Origin: Moorena producens 3L | Lineage (GTDB): Bacteria; Cyanobacteriota; Cyanobacteriia; Cyanobacteriales; Coleofasciculaceae | Assembly: GCF_000211815.1 (NCBI RefSeq) | Contig: NZ_GL890825.1 | Span: 91,720 to 155,719 of the forward strand | Length of the DNA: 64,000 nt | Direction: 5' to 3' | Part shown: in pieces, positions 9,195 to 17,430 of the stretch | Layout: each line of letters starts with the position of its first letter | Numbering within the stretch: position 1 is the first letter of the stretch | The notes under the pieces: model-generated | The model's database searches: none | The model's input: only the letters and a program-made list of their open reading frames with translations | What the model was told of the DNA's origin: nothing | Position numbers and translations under genes: made by a program

Positions 9195-9564
9195 GCGCAT
9201 TTTAGTGATTGATGATGATGATGGGGTTCGAGAAATCATCCAATTTTCTCTAGAAGCAGCAGCAGGGTGGGAAGTGTTGACAGCTGCTTCTGGTAAAGAG
9301 GGATTAGCTAAGGCTGAGGCAGATCAGCCTGATGCTATTCTGCTAGATGTCATGATGCCCGAGCTGGATGGACCGGCTACCTTTCGACAGTTACAAGCTA
9401 ATGCAGTAACGGCGGATATCCCAACAATTTTGCTAACCGCTAAAGCTAGGAGCAGCGAGCAAAAGCAGTTTCTAGATTTGGGGGTAACTGGAGTTATTAC
9501 CAAGCCGTTTAAACCTATGGAATTGGTCGAGGAAATCCAAGGGATTCTTAATTGGCTCGATTGA
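9184..9564 (+). CDS. Single-domain response regulator (CheY-like)
   Basis: A 126-residue receiver: RILVIDDDDGVRE, phospho-Asp in ILLDVMMPE, the Thr in ILLTAKA and the Lys in TKPFKP are all present. I place the start at ATG 9184, inside the 3' end of the kinase gene (11-bp overlap), because the receiver fold begins there; an earlier in-frame start exists but would add about 27 residues of no known fold. The overlap makes it the cognate partner or phosphate shuttle of the upstream kinase, with the HPt-containing regulator as the likely further relay step. Confidence 0.93.
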   Translation: MTTKRILVIDDDDGVREIIQFSLEAAAGWEVLTAASGKEGLAKAEADQPDAILLDVMMPELDGPATFRQLQANAVTADIPTILLTAKARSSEQKQFLDLGVTGVITKPFKPMELVEEIQGILNWLD

Positions 9565-10265
9565 CTCATCGAAGTGTTAGGTTTTATTAAAACTCCCAAA
9601 CCTGCAGCAAATCATAAGGAACTTGATTAGGATTAATTGCTGGTAAATTAGTCTGCTTATTAAGCTTACCCTGTGATTAATTGCTGCAACAAAGTTAATA
9701 ACTCTCATTTTCGTGAAAGCGATCGCTTTGACTTGCGCCACAATATCTGGACAACAAATTAAACACAGCGATGCAACGCGGTCAAAGGAGGCCACCCCAC
9801 TCGCGCTTTGCATGGCTGAGGTGCGACCTTGGACTATGTTATAAGGGTTTGAGCTTCCAGAAAGCGATGCAGCGCCGACCTGCGGGGGTTTACCCCACTC
9901 GCGCTTTGCATCAAGACAATGAATCGAGGGTTAATTTCCGACTGTATCTTCCATGATGTCATTGGCATAAAAGCCTTATATACTAAGCTTTTTAGGGCTC
10001 ATGTCACCCCCTTAGAAACTCCAGTCAATATTGATTAATTCAAATCTAAGCCAGTCAACATTACTAAAATTACTATTTTGCTTGACCATGGATATCATTA
10101 TCAAAAAATAACTATTGAGTTAAAGAAAGTCTATCCGGCTATTATGAATCGCAGGATTTTTTTTAAAAAATCAGTCCAACCTTGTGTAGTGGAGTTTTAA
10201 AAAAGCTTATAATATGGATAGCATCAAGGCACTACCTAACTCATTAATTTTCTTAATAAAAAAGA
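9565..10265. other. Gene-free stretch with two REP-like copies
   Basis: No gene is supported here. The first half contains two diverged copies of the REP-like element described below (9768-9814 and 9863-9917). The second half is A+T-rich, includes a TATAAT at 10209-10214 that could be the -10 box of the aminotransferase gene starting at 10266, and marks the change to A+T-rich coding DNA. Confidence 0.6.
9768..9917. repeat. REP-like 50-nt element, two diverged copies
   Basis: Copies at 9768-9814 and 9863-9917 share the frame GCGATGCAGCGC ... GGGG-TTT-CCCC ... GCATCAAGAC. The same element is found at 26161-26213 (inverted), 37960-38010, 48681-48732, 57741-57787 and as a partial copy at 46301-46319. 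The core forms a hairpin, with an outer pairing of GATGCAG with CTGCATC in the intact copies. Confidence 0.8.
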
Positions 10266-11738
10266 ATGAAAAAACACTTTTTACAGTTTAGAACCGGCAT
10301 GGCTGGAGTCAATAAAACCATACCGACTGCTGATGGCAGTTATCAAAAAATAGTGTATGCAGATTGGGCTGGAAGTGGACGAAATTACCTGCCTATTGAG
10401 GCCAGAATACAGCAAGAAATAATGCCCCTGATCACGAATACTGAAGCCGAAGTCAATTACACAAGAACAGCAATGACACATGCATACAATACAGCCAGAA
10501 AAATTATTGCAGAACATATCAATGCCAGTATAGACGATATTATTATTACTGCATCATCAGGTGCAACTATGCTAATCAAAAGGTTTCAGACAATGCTGGG
10601 ATTGACACCAAAAACAAATCTCACGCCATCTCTCCCGATCAACAAAAAGCCAGTGGTATTTGTAACACATATGGAGCATTATTCCAATCATGATAGTTGG
10701 ATGGAGACTGACGTAACAGTCGAAGTCATTAATCCCGATTGTACTGGGCTAGTTGACCTTGGGCATTTGCAGGAACTTCTACACAAGTATAGGGAATGTC
10801 CCCTCAAGATGGCGTCAGTCACAGCCTGCTCTAATATTACTGGTATAAGTCCACCATTTAACTCTATAGCAAAAATCATGCATGAAGCCGGAGGATTCAT
10901 ATTTGTTGATTTTTCCTGCTCTGCGCCATACGTTGATATTGACATGCACCCTCCTCAAGAGAATACTCACTTAGATGCTATTTTTTTCTCATCTCATAAA
11001 TTTTTGGGAGGACCTGGTTCCTGTGGTGTCTTAGCATTTAACAGAAAACTCTATCATCAAGTGAACTTCCTCTTTAGGGGAGAGTCTAGAGAAAATCAAC
11101 CAAGGCATTTTGACAATTACAAAACTATCAAAGAAATTGAAAGACTAGAATACAGCGGAACTCCGGCATTACTCCAGACAATAAGAGCAGCTATGTGTAT
11201 TCGCTTGAAAGAAGAGATGGGGGTTGACAAAATACTCTCACGAGATCAGATACTTTTGAATATGCTGTGGAAGAAACTCGAAATAATCCCTAACCTTCAT
11301 ATTCTGGCATCTCAGCATCGATATAGACTTCCTATTATCTCATTTTATATAGAAAATTTGGACTCGTATATAGGAGCAAGATTGCTCAACGATAAATTTG
11401 CAATACAGTGCAAAGCCAGTCGTGCAGCACCCGGAAGCTACGGGTATAGTCTTCTAAAAGAAGGTAAGCCAGAAAGTCAAGAGGATAGGTTCAATTATAA
11501 CCAGCAGCACAACCCACAATTAGGGTGGATTAGAGTTTCCCTCCACCCTGTCATGATGGATGAAGAAATTAAATTCATAGCAGATAGTATAATACAGCTA
11601 GCCAATCGGCATCAAGAATGGAGTCAAGACTATTTGTATGATAGATATCGAAACTCTAAATCACAAGCAAGTATCAATCTAGACTGTCAAGCTCAAGAAG
11701 CAATGACAACGATTTTTTCACGTAGTTTTGTCCATTAA
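10266..11738 (+). CDS. Aminotransferase class V-fold PLP enzyme
   Basis: A 490-residue PLP enzyme of the cysteine desulfurase / selenocysteine lyase superfamily. The N-terminus YADWAGSGRNYLPIE and AEVNYTRTAMTHAYNTAR match the substrate- and PLP-phosphate-binding start of this branch. FIFVDFSCSAP supplies the Asp contacting the pyridine nitrogen, and SSHKFLGGPGSCG contains the Schiff-base Lys. The C-terminal domain is about 40-60 residues longer than SufS. I see no clear desulfurase active-site Cys loop, so the substrate may be an amino acid other than cysteine. It is followed by a PhyH dioxygenase on the same strand, 19 bp after its stop. Base composition is more A+T-rich than the flanking genes, suggesting acquisition. 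Confidence 0.85.
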   Translation: MKKHFLQFRTGMAGVNKTIPTADGSYQKIVYADWAGSGRNYLPIEARIQQEIMPLITNTEAEVNYTRTAMTHAYNTARKIIAEHINASIDDIIITASSGATMLIKRFQTMLGLTPKTNLTPSLPINKKPVVFVTHMEHYSNHDSWMETDVTVEVINPDCTGLVDLGHLQELLHKYRECPLKMASVTACSNITGISPPFNSIAKIMHEAGGFIFVDFSCSAPYVDIDMHPPQENTHLDAIFFSSHKFLGGPGSCGVLAFNRKLYHQVNFLFRGESRENQPRHFDNYKTIKEIERLEYSGTPALLQTIRAAMCIRLKEEMGVDKILSRDQILLNMLWKKLEIIPNLHILASQHRYRLPIISFYIENLDSYIGARLLNDKFAIQCKASRAAPGSYGYSLLKEGKPESQEDRFNYNQQHNPQLGWIRVSLHPVMMDEEIKFIADSIIQLANRHQEWSQDYLYDRYRNSKSQASINLDCQAQEAMTTIFSRSFVH

Positions 11739-11757
11739 TTTAACTGAGACTTTAGGA

Positions 11758-12558
11758 ATGACTGAAAAGACTAATAAGCGTTACCCGCTAACAGAAGAAG
11801 AAAGAGTTTTTTTTGATGACAATGGATACTTAATACTGAAAGGCGTCTTACCTGATGATGTAGTGACATTAGCTTTAGAGAAGGTCGATGATTTATGGAG
11901 AAAGCACAAACAGAAAGAGCCAGAATCTCAATCTATTCACTTGTTTGACTTTGTAGAAGAAGAAGATTTCTTTCTTAATCTATTAGATTGGGATAAAACT
12001 ATCACTAAAGTTGTCAACCTATTAAGCTCTAACATTTTCTTATTCCATTCTCATTTAGATGTCAACTTACCGGGTGAACAACCATTGCCGATAGAGAAGC
12101 TAGAATGGCATCGAGATAGTGACATCATAGAAATGGATCTCAATGTATTGAAAACTCATATGTTTTCTGTCAAGGTTTCTTACTGGCTCAGTGATGTATC
12201 AAAGCCAAATCGGGGAAATCTTCTGATAATTCCTGGGAGCCACAAGATGGAAAGATCATCTCTTTCCAAAGCAGATTTTGAAAAAGCAGTCCCGATGCTT
12301 GTTGCCCCAGGAGATGCTGTATTTTTCGATCGAAGGGTTTGGCATGCTCGAAGCCCAAATATCTCTAGCGTTACAAGGAAAGCTCTTTTTTATGGATATA
12401 GTTTTAGATGGCTGGCTTCACGGGATATTTTTAGAAGACATAAAAAAACAGATAACCCTGTTTGGAATCAACTCCTAGGCTGCTATGAAGATCCTAGATC
12501 TCGCTATAAACCCAATCTTAAAGATCTACCTATGGGTATTTGGGATGTAGATAGGTGA
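11758..12558 (+). CDS. Phytanoyl-CoA dioxygenase (PhyH)-family oxygenase
   Basis: A 266-residue Fe(II)/2-oxoglutarate dioxygenase. The iron facial triad is visible as H-x-D in EWHRDSD and the distal His in RRVWHARSPN. GNLLIIPGSHKME and APGDAVFFD are typical PhyH strands. Members hydroxylate or chlorinate small molecules and carrier-bound amino acids. No SyrB2-type Ala replaces the Asp, so hydroxylation is the default expectation. I choose ATG 11758 over an upstream TTG at 11728 because the fold (TEEERVFFDDNGYLILKGVL) starts just after it. It probably acts on the product of the preceding PLP enzyme. The actual substrate cannot be read from sequence. Confidence 0.88.
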   Translation: MTEKTNKRYPLTEEERVFFDDNGYLILKGVLPDDVVTLALEKVDDLWRKHKQKEPESQSIHLFDFVEEEDFFLNLLDWDKTITKVVNLLSSNIFLFHSHLDVNLPGEQPLPIEKLEWHRDSDIIEMDLNVLKTHMFSVKVSYWLSDVSKPNRGNLLIIPGSHKMERSSLSKADFEKAVPMLVAPGDAVFFDRRVWHARSPNISSVTRKALFYGYSFRWLASRDIFRRHKKTDNPVWNQLLGCYEDPRSRYKPNLKDLPMGIWDVDR

Positions 12559-12570
12559 TAATATCTCTTG

Positions 12571-12592
12571 AAAAGTAGCGATCGCTACTTTT
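12571..12592. terminator. Perfect palindrome centred on a HIP1 site
   Basis: A 22-bp perfect palindrome AAAAGTAGCGATCGCTACTTTT, extended by CTCTTG/CAAGAG arms with a one-base bulge, lies 12 nt after the PhyH stop codon. It faces the convergent kinase gene and could end transcripts in both directions. There is no separate U-tract, so terminator function is a guess. Confidence 0.45.
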
Positions 12593-12730
12593 GCAAGAGT
12601 TCTAATGGTAGACAGGAGTGGAGCTCATGCCGGTCATGCTTTTATTTTATCCGACGAGTTCCAGCATTTCCCCCGTTTTATTCGGTCTAATTTAACACTT
12701 GAACAGGCATCATCCCTAGCTCTGGAGAAA

Positions 12731-13672
12731 TCAAGCCGGATCAAATATTGATAGGAAATCTTCTTGCCTACATCTTTTTACATCCTCAGCTATCCTAACC
12801 ATCTTCCAATGCTCATTTCTCAACTCTATATTAGGTGAATGAATATTATACTTCCAAAATCTCCAGAAAGAGGTTGCAGTTGCCGCATAACCGATTAATA
12901 CCTGTAAAAGCTCTTTTTCTAGAGGCTCTAACGAGCGAACCTGTTCATATCCCTTGATGAAATATTTCGCTTTAACAATATCAATTTTTTCTTGGTTTTG
13001 GCATAGTCCAAGGATTCCCATTCCCAAGTCAAATAAGAGGTAATAGTAACAAGATTGCTCAAAGTCAATAAAGGCTTTCAAGTTATTTTTTTCATATAAA
13101 ATGTTATCATAAAAAAGATCACCATGAATTAAGCCCATTGGTAACTTAATGGGCAATAAAAAATTGAGATCTTGATACTGATTCTTGAGCCATGACTCAT
13201 AAGACAGATCAATTGACTTGCCAAAAACTGTTGAAAAAAGCTCCAGTCCATAATCGTGTGACTGAGGTAAATAAGGAGGAGCAGGAACTCTATGTAGTTG
13301 TGCCATAACACGACCAACCTGTTCTAAGAGAGTTTCGTTTAATAAAGTAGGCACTGTTCCGTTAATCCATTTCTTGACTAGAACAGGTTTTTCATGCCAT
13401 TGAGTTACTATTTTATCGGAATAAGTTGTTTGAACTTGAGAAGTGGGGAATTTGTATCTTTCTAAATATTGAAGAAGATACCCCATCGTGCATATTTTTT
13501 CTAGAGAAGCTTCTTCAAAGACAGTTACTATGTATTTTCCATCTTTAGACTGTAAGCAGTAGTTTGAATTAGCATTTCCTCCATTAATAGGAAAAGAATT
13601 GATCGCTTCAATACCATAGTATGAAGCTATTTTTTCTAACTCAAAAGAGCTTATATTAGTATATATTGCCAT
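12731..13672 (-). CDS. Homoserine kinase type II / APH-fold phosphotransferase
   Basis: A 313-residue small-molecule kinase of the aminoglycoside phosphotransferase fold, closest in pattern to ThrB-II homoserine kinases (phosphotransferase with short N-lobe, INGGNANSNYCL nucleotide loop). The catalytic loop is LIHGDLFYDNIL (Asp base and metal-binding Asn), followed by AFIDFEQSCYYYLLFDLG, the DFG-equivalent region. It follows a predicted amino-acid hydroxylase gene by 2 bp, so the two are one transcript and presumably act on the same amino alcohol or hydroxyl group. An ordinary threonine-pathway role is unlikely in this context but cannot be excluded. Confidence 0.82.
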   Translation of the reverse strand: MAIYTNISSFELEKIASYYGIEAINSFPINGGNANSNYCLQSKDGKYIVTVFEEASLEKICTMGYLLQYLERYKFPTSQVQTTYSDKIVTQWHEKPVLVKKWINGTVPTLLNETLLEQVGRVMAQLHRVPAPPYLPQSHDYGLELFSTVFGKSIDLSYESWLKNQYQDLNFLLPIKLPMGLIHGDLFYDNILYEKNNLKAFIDFEQSCYYYLLFDLGMGILGLCQNQEKIDIVKAKYFIKGYEQVRSLEPLEKELLQVLIGYAATATSFWRFWKYNIHSPNIELRNEHWKMVRIAEDVKRCRQEDFLSIFDPA

Positions 13673-13674
13673 CT

Positions 13675-14343
13675 TTAATAAAATTCTATTATCAAAACAT
13701 CTCGAAACCCTTTATCACTTCCAGGCAATGGTTTTATATCTGTTACTCCATGGTAAACCAGAGTATCAAGGACAAAGATAGTCTCTCCAAAATTACTTAA
13801 GTTTATTTCTTCTATTAACTTCAGATTGTTGTCATATATTTTAGTAGTTCCTCCTGTGATCTGACTTTTATTTATGAAATGAATTGCGAAAAAAGGATGC
13901 CCATCCTTATGGATACCTTCAGGTGTTACTCGCCCAGTATTTTGGGCTGTAGTAAGAGTTCTAATTTGGTGAATTCCCATATTATATTCCTTACTAGTTA
14001 TAAGGCCATGTTTTAAGAAAAAACAAAAATCATAATTTATTAAGTCAATGAAAATTGGATCAGTCAATAAATTGTCATCTATCTTTTCAAAAATTCTGCT
14101 TTGACCTCCAAACAGCCTGTTAAATCTCTCTCCCTGAAAATAAGTTGATCTCAAATATTCAATCTCACTATTTCTGTGAAAGATTATGTTTGAATATCTT
14201 CTCTGCCTAAATTTATGATCGCCTTCAATATAGGGATCAGTTACTAAATGATTCCAGTAATTCAAAAAATCTGGATTTTTAGGCTTTATTGATCCGTCGT
14301 CCAACTGCAAATGAAGATATCCTTCTTTTCTTAAACTAGACAT
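13675..14343 (-). CDS. 2OG-Fe(II) amino-acid dioxygenase (PF10014 type)
   Basis: A 222-residue protein resembling the family that includes bacterial isoleucine/leucine hydroxylases (IDO type). The signature region reads TPEGIHKDGHPFFAIHFIN with the H-x-D iron ligands, then ITGGTTKIYD, and the distal His in LVYHGVTDIKP. Family members hydroxylate free aliphatic amino acids. Two bp separate it from the downstream kinase on the same strand, and its start codon is followed upstream by about 880 bp without a gene. An inferred path is hydroxylation then phosphorylation of an amino acid. The A+T-rich composition matches the neighbouring kinase and aminotransferase genes. Confidence 0.82.
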   Translation of the reverse strand: MSSLRKEGYLHLQLDDGSIKPKNPDFLNYWNHLVTDPYIEGDHKFRQRRYSNIIFHRNSEIEYLRSTYFQGERFNRLFGGQSRIFEKIDDNLLTDPIFIDLINYDFCFFLKHGLITSKEYNMGIHQIRTLTTAQNTGRVTPEGIHKDGHPFFAIHFINKSQITGGTTKIYDNNLKLIEEINLSNFGETIFVLDTLVYHGVTDIKPLPGSDKGFRDVLIIEFY

Positions 14344-15222
14344 AGTTCTGATGAATATTTTCTCCTAAATTCTTTCTCCTATCGGAACTTAGACAAAAAT
14401 CAAGACCAAACATAGCCCAAAGAGGCTTTGTAAGCAGCAAACACGTCCTGATTCTGCTTGAGCCAATTGACATGCGCGATCAGACATGGCGGCTCCGTTA
14501 TGCTTCTAAAGCTTCTGTGAATGTGTTCATTCGCGTAGCGAATGGCCAAGCTTTGTTAGAGCATTGCCTTCTTAGACCCCAGGGTAAAGGTATCTTATTT
14601 TGAAATGCTTACTGCATATCAGATTCATACTATAACGTAGTTTTGCGTATGAATCTTGAAATCTTTGTCTTGATGGTAAGGATTCTATACTTTAGATGCA
14701 TTTGCCCTGGGTTCAAAGATATCACCATTCCCAAGCAGGAGGGGGAAGAAGGTGCGATGTATGAATTAACTTGGTATGATGGAACATCACCTCAGTTCCA
14801 TCTTCGGAATCTTCCCCATCTTCGGTATCCCCGAGATATCCCCCCTCGACCTCTGGTTAAGATTTGCATAATTGGGATGCTCCCGATTCGATAGCACTCA
14901 CCTTTGAGATCTTACAGATTACCCCTAAGTTGGTAGCCTACCCAATCACAGTATCTTCACATTTGCGCCCTAATTTGTATTTGTAGGTAAGGTAAATCGA
15001 TCTTGGGTTGAACTTCGGGGTATGGGTATGATTTTTTCAAACAAAGGTAGCAGTTCCAGTAATTGTTCCAACGCCACTCCTTTGGAGCAATTATCCCTGA
15101 GTCCCACGATCAGTCCTACGATCGATTTAGCTTATCCTCACCACCCAGAGCACCAGAGGAGACAAACCTTCACACCAGTTGTCCTGGGTATCAACAGTTT
15201 GCTTTTGACCAAGGAAGGAAAC
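14344..15222. other. Gene-free stretch before the receiver/ComFB cluster
   Basis: I see no supported gene. The stretch holds a TTCGCGTAGCG/GGCCAAG-type repeat around 14530-14547 and, at 14871-14884, a single end (ATTGGGATGCTCCC) of the element whose complete copy is at 49111-49209. An open frame at 14643-14894 has no recognisable protein features. Confidence 0.5.
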
Positions 15223-15648
15223 ATGGGTACCACCAGCCAAGCCCAGGACTATGAGTCATACATCGGATTAGCTGTGGATGTATTTCAGAGTCAAGACTCA
15301 ACATTTATCAAATCTCTTAAAGACTTTCTGACTGTTTTACCCAGTCCCACTTATATTGAGCAAGTCTTACTGGCAGCGGTTTATCGACTACCAGAGATTA
15401 ACCTTGATGCTTGTTACTGGCTATTGCGTCATCCCGATTATTTGATGCCCGAACTTGACTTAGTGGCAGTAGCGATGGCTGTCGCAATCAAGAAGCTTCA
15501 GGAGCAAGGGTTAGTGTTGGGTCAAGATTTTAGCATTGAACCGAATGGTCAGTTATCTCTCAGTACTCTGGCAAAAGATAAGTTATGGTTCGGTAGCTCA
15601 ACTAGCGATCGCCTCTTGCTAGAACGGATTATGCAAGTTGGGGATTAA
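15223..15648 (+). CDS. Conserved-looking protein of unknown function upstream of a receiver
   Basis: I do not recognise this protein. From ATG 15223 it is 141 residues, mostly alpha-helical (DYESYIGLAVDVFQSQD, YIEQVLLAAVYRLPEINLDACYWLL, VAVAMAVAIKKLQEQGL). This start is chosen because a strong Shine-Dalgarno AAGGAAGG lies at 15211-15218. An upstream in-frame ATG at 15022 would add a Ser/Pro-rich segment with no fold. It precedes a receiver gene by 31 bp and a ComFB gene on the same strand, suggesting a signalling role. No membrane segment or signal peptide is visible. Confidence 0.6.
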   Translation: MGTTSQAQDYESYIGLAVDVFQSQDSTFIKSLKDFLTVLPSPTYIEQVLLAAVYRLPEINLDACYWLLRHPDYLMPELDLVAVAMAVAIKKLQEQGLVLGQDFSIEPNGQLSLSTLAKDKLWFGSSTSDRLLLERIMQVGD

Positions 15649-15679
15649 TCTTGATCATGAATTTATAAAGCCTGGAGCG

Positions 15680-16072
15680 ATGAACAAAACAATTTTATTA
15701 ATTGAAAATGATAAAGTATTGCGCTCAAATTTCTCCGATTTACTTGAATTAGAAGGATTTAATGTCCTTACTTCAGACGATGGTTGGCTCGGTTTAAATT
15801 TAGCTAAAGTTGTCCGACCTGATTTAATTATTTGTGAAATTAATATACCATCCCTTGATGGGTATGAGCTTCTCCAGATATTACGAGATAGGTTAAAGAC
15901 AGCGAAAACACCGTTTATATTTCTAACCAGTCAGTCAAAGGAGGATGGCTATGCTCGCGCTAAGGAACTTGGAGCCAATGATTATCTAACCAAACCTGTA
16001 GATAGTCGGGAACTGTTAGCAGCAATTAATCAGCAGTTAAGAATACTTCCCTTGACTTCAAACAGGGCTTAA
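15680..16072 (+). CDS. Single-domain response regulator
   Basis: A 130-residue receiver beginning at ATG 15680 behind a GGAG motif. It has TILLIENDKVLRS (acidic pair present as E-N-D, one Asp changed to Asn), the expected phospho-Asp position in LIICEINIPS occupied by Glu, Thr/Ser in FLTSQSK and the Lys in LTKPVDS. The Glu in place of the phospho-acceptor Asp suggests a receiver locked in an active-like or non-phosphorylatable state. It lies between an unknown helical protein and ComFB, probably one operon. Confidence 0.85.
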   Translation: MNKTILLIENDKVLRSNFSDLLELEGFNVLTSDDGWLGLNLAKVVRPDLIICEINIPSLDGYELLQILRDRLKTAKTPFIFLTSQSKEDGYARAKELGANDYLTKPVDSRELLAAINQQLRILPLTSNRA

Positions 16073-16140
16073 AACAAGCTATTTACTAATTAAAAAACCA
16101 GTTCGCCATAATAAATCGGTTTGCAAAAGGAGTGTAAACG

Positions 16141-16503
16141 ATGGGTAAAACCCTTGTTCACGTAACTACACCGATAGTGATTCAAGAAATTGAAAACGTC
16201 TTAGCAACGTATCCGGAGTTTCCCTATCAAGACGTGTTTTCTCAGTCTAAAATACGCCAGGATTTAATTGCTTATGTCCTCAGCAGAATTCCGAATCATT
16301 ACGAAGCCCTAGACAAGATTGAACCATCATCAAAAAGCCAAGAATTACGTCACTTATCCTCAGAGCATAAGCTGTATTTAGAAAACTTGATTCACACAGG
16401 AATCTATCATATCTTGCATCTAATGTTAAACTACAGCTGGGATAATTGCCCGATGCCTAAAACGTTTACCTCAAGGTCTATCTCCTGTGATTCCTTAGCT
16501 TGA
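16141..16503 (+). CDS. ComFB-family protein
   Basis: A 120-residue protein. The segment EIENVLATYPEFPYQDVFSQ and DLIAYVLSRIPNHYEAL match the ComFB domain (late competence protein family). In cyanobacteria ComFB-domain proteins have been reported to bind cyclic dinucleotides and influence cell size or natural competence. A good ribosome binding site AAAGGAG lies at about 16126-16132. It follows the receiver gene by 68 bp. I infer a second-messenger output for this small signalling cluster; the ligand is not readable from the sequence. Confidence 0.8.
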   Translation: MGKTLVHVTTPIVIQEIENVLATYPEFPYQDVFSQSKIRQDLIAYVLSRIPNHYEALDKIEPSSKSQELRHLSSEHKLYLENLIHTGIYHILHLMLNYSWDNCPMPKTFTSRSISCDSLA

Positions 16504-16527
16504 TTTCCCAAAGTTTATATCATAAAA

Positions 16528-16560
16528 TAGCAGTTCTCAATTGGGTATTGAGAACTGCTA
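16528..16560 (+). terminator. 13-bp perfect hairpin after comFB
   Basis: TAGCAGTTCTCAA pairs perfectly with TTGAGAACTGCTA around a 7-nt loop, 25 nt after the ComFB stop. No T-run follows. The ends resemble the TATAGC... miniature elements elsewhere in the window, so this may be such an element serving as a terminator. Confidence 0.5.
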
Positions 16561-16646
16561 TACCATCCATGGGATAACCCGTAAACCAAGGGATTAACCG
16601 GAGTTGATATCAAACCTGATCCAAACCTGATCCAAAGTCTCTAAGA

Positions 16647-17036
16647 TTATCGGTAACTTTCGCTAGCCCCAGATGTAGTAGGTTGGTTTTGTGGATATTG
16701 GTTTTCTGGATATGCTAGTTGGGGATTGCGCAACCGTTCCAACTGTAAACGCCGAAACTCAGAAGCAGCATCGTCTAGTCTCTGAGACTGTCCCTGATTG
16801 AACTGATCGATATCAACTGTACCCAATTGGGCATTATGGATTAAATCAAAAGCGTTGAAACCACTGTCTCCAAACCCCCCAAATGTGTCTTGCTCGTTAG
16901 GGTTATTAAAATTTTCATCCGCTCGAATAGTACCTATACTTTGGGCAGTAGCGGACCCGTGCAGTAACGCTGTAGTAATGCCAAGGGCTACACTCAATAC
17001 AGCTACAGTAACAACAGATTGGTTGCTGATCGTCAT
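16647..17036 (-). CDS. Secreted hypothetical protein
   Basis: A 129-residue protein with an N-terminal signal-like segment (VVTVAVLSVALGITTALL, then AQS cleavage-like site near residue 32). The mature part is rich in Asn, Gln, Gly and Phe, with NNPNEQDTFGGFGDSGFNAFDLIHNAQLG, which I cannot quote to a family, and a helical C-terminal part DDAASEFRRLQLERLR. It is likely periplasmic or outer-membrane-associated. No function can be assigned. It is monocistronic, flanked by repeats on both sides. Confidence 0.65.
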   Translation of the reverse strand: MTISNQSVVTVAVLSVALGITTALLHGSATAQSIGTIRADENFNNPNEQDTFGGFGDSGFNAFDLIHNAQLGTVDIDQFNQGQSQRLDDAASEFRRLQLERLRNPQLAYPENQYPQNQPTTSGASESYR

Positions 17037-17430
17037 AGGAATCCCCCCTCAATGGATAAATCTCGCTGGTATACTGCTATAGAATTATATATAGTTAACC
17101 TGAGTTAACCTGAGTTAACCTGCACAATTGTTACAGGTTCATTTTGGACGGTTGACGCGACCCTGTCAATAGTCAACCGTCAAGCATCAACCATCAACAA
17201 AAAGCTATCAACTCAACTACTAGATTATTGGCAATGGCTTCTAGCAGTTTTCAATTGGGTGAGGTACAAATTTATGGGTTGCGCGGGAGTAGGGAGTAGG
17301 GAGTAGGGAGTCGGGATGCAGTGAGGTCTTTCGGGTTTTCCCCATCTCCCCATCTCCCCATCTCCCCATCTCCCCGCCCCCGGCTAGCAAGGGTAACACC
17401 GGCCTATGGCTAAGGCTCTAGGGTGAATAG
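17037..17430. repeat. Intergenic repeats (TAACCTGAG, GGGAGTA and CCCCATCT arrays)
   Basis: This gap holds a short GTTAACCTGA repeat at about 17092-17125, a GGGAGTA heptamer array at about 17285-17313, and an octamer CCCCATCT array at about 17340-17377. I see no gene in it. The octamer is an exception to the 7-bp rule seen in most arrays here. Confidence 0.8.

Noticed and set aside
11728..11757. TTG start upstream of the PhyH gene
   Set aside because: It overlaps the end of the aminotransferase gene and adds ten residues that precede the PhyH fold. ATG 11758 fits better.
14643..14894. Open frame of 83 codons between the hydroxylase and receiver clusters
   Set aside because: No domain, ribosome site or plausible composition, and it ends at the solo element end GGGATGCTCCC.
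15022..15222. Longer version of the unknown protein before the receiver
   Set aside because: A strong Shine-Dalgarno sequence sits at 15211, before ATG 15223, and the extra Ser/Pro-rich N-terminus has no recognisable feature.
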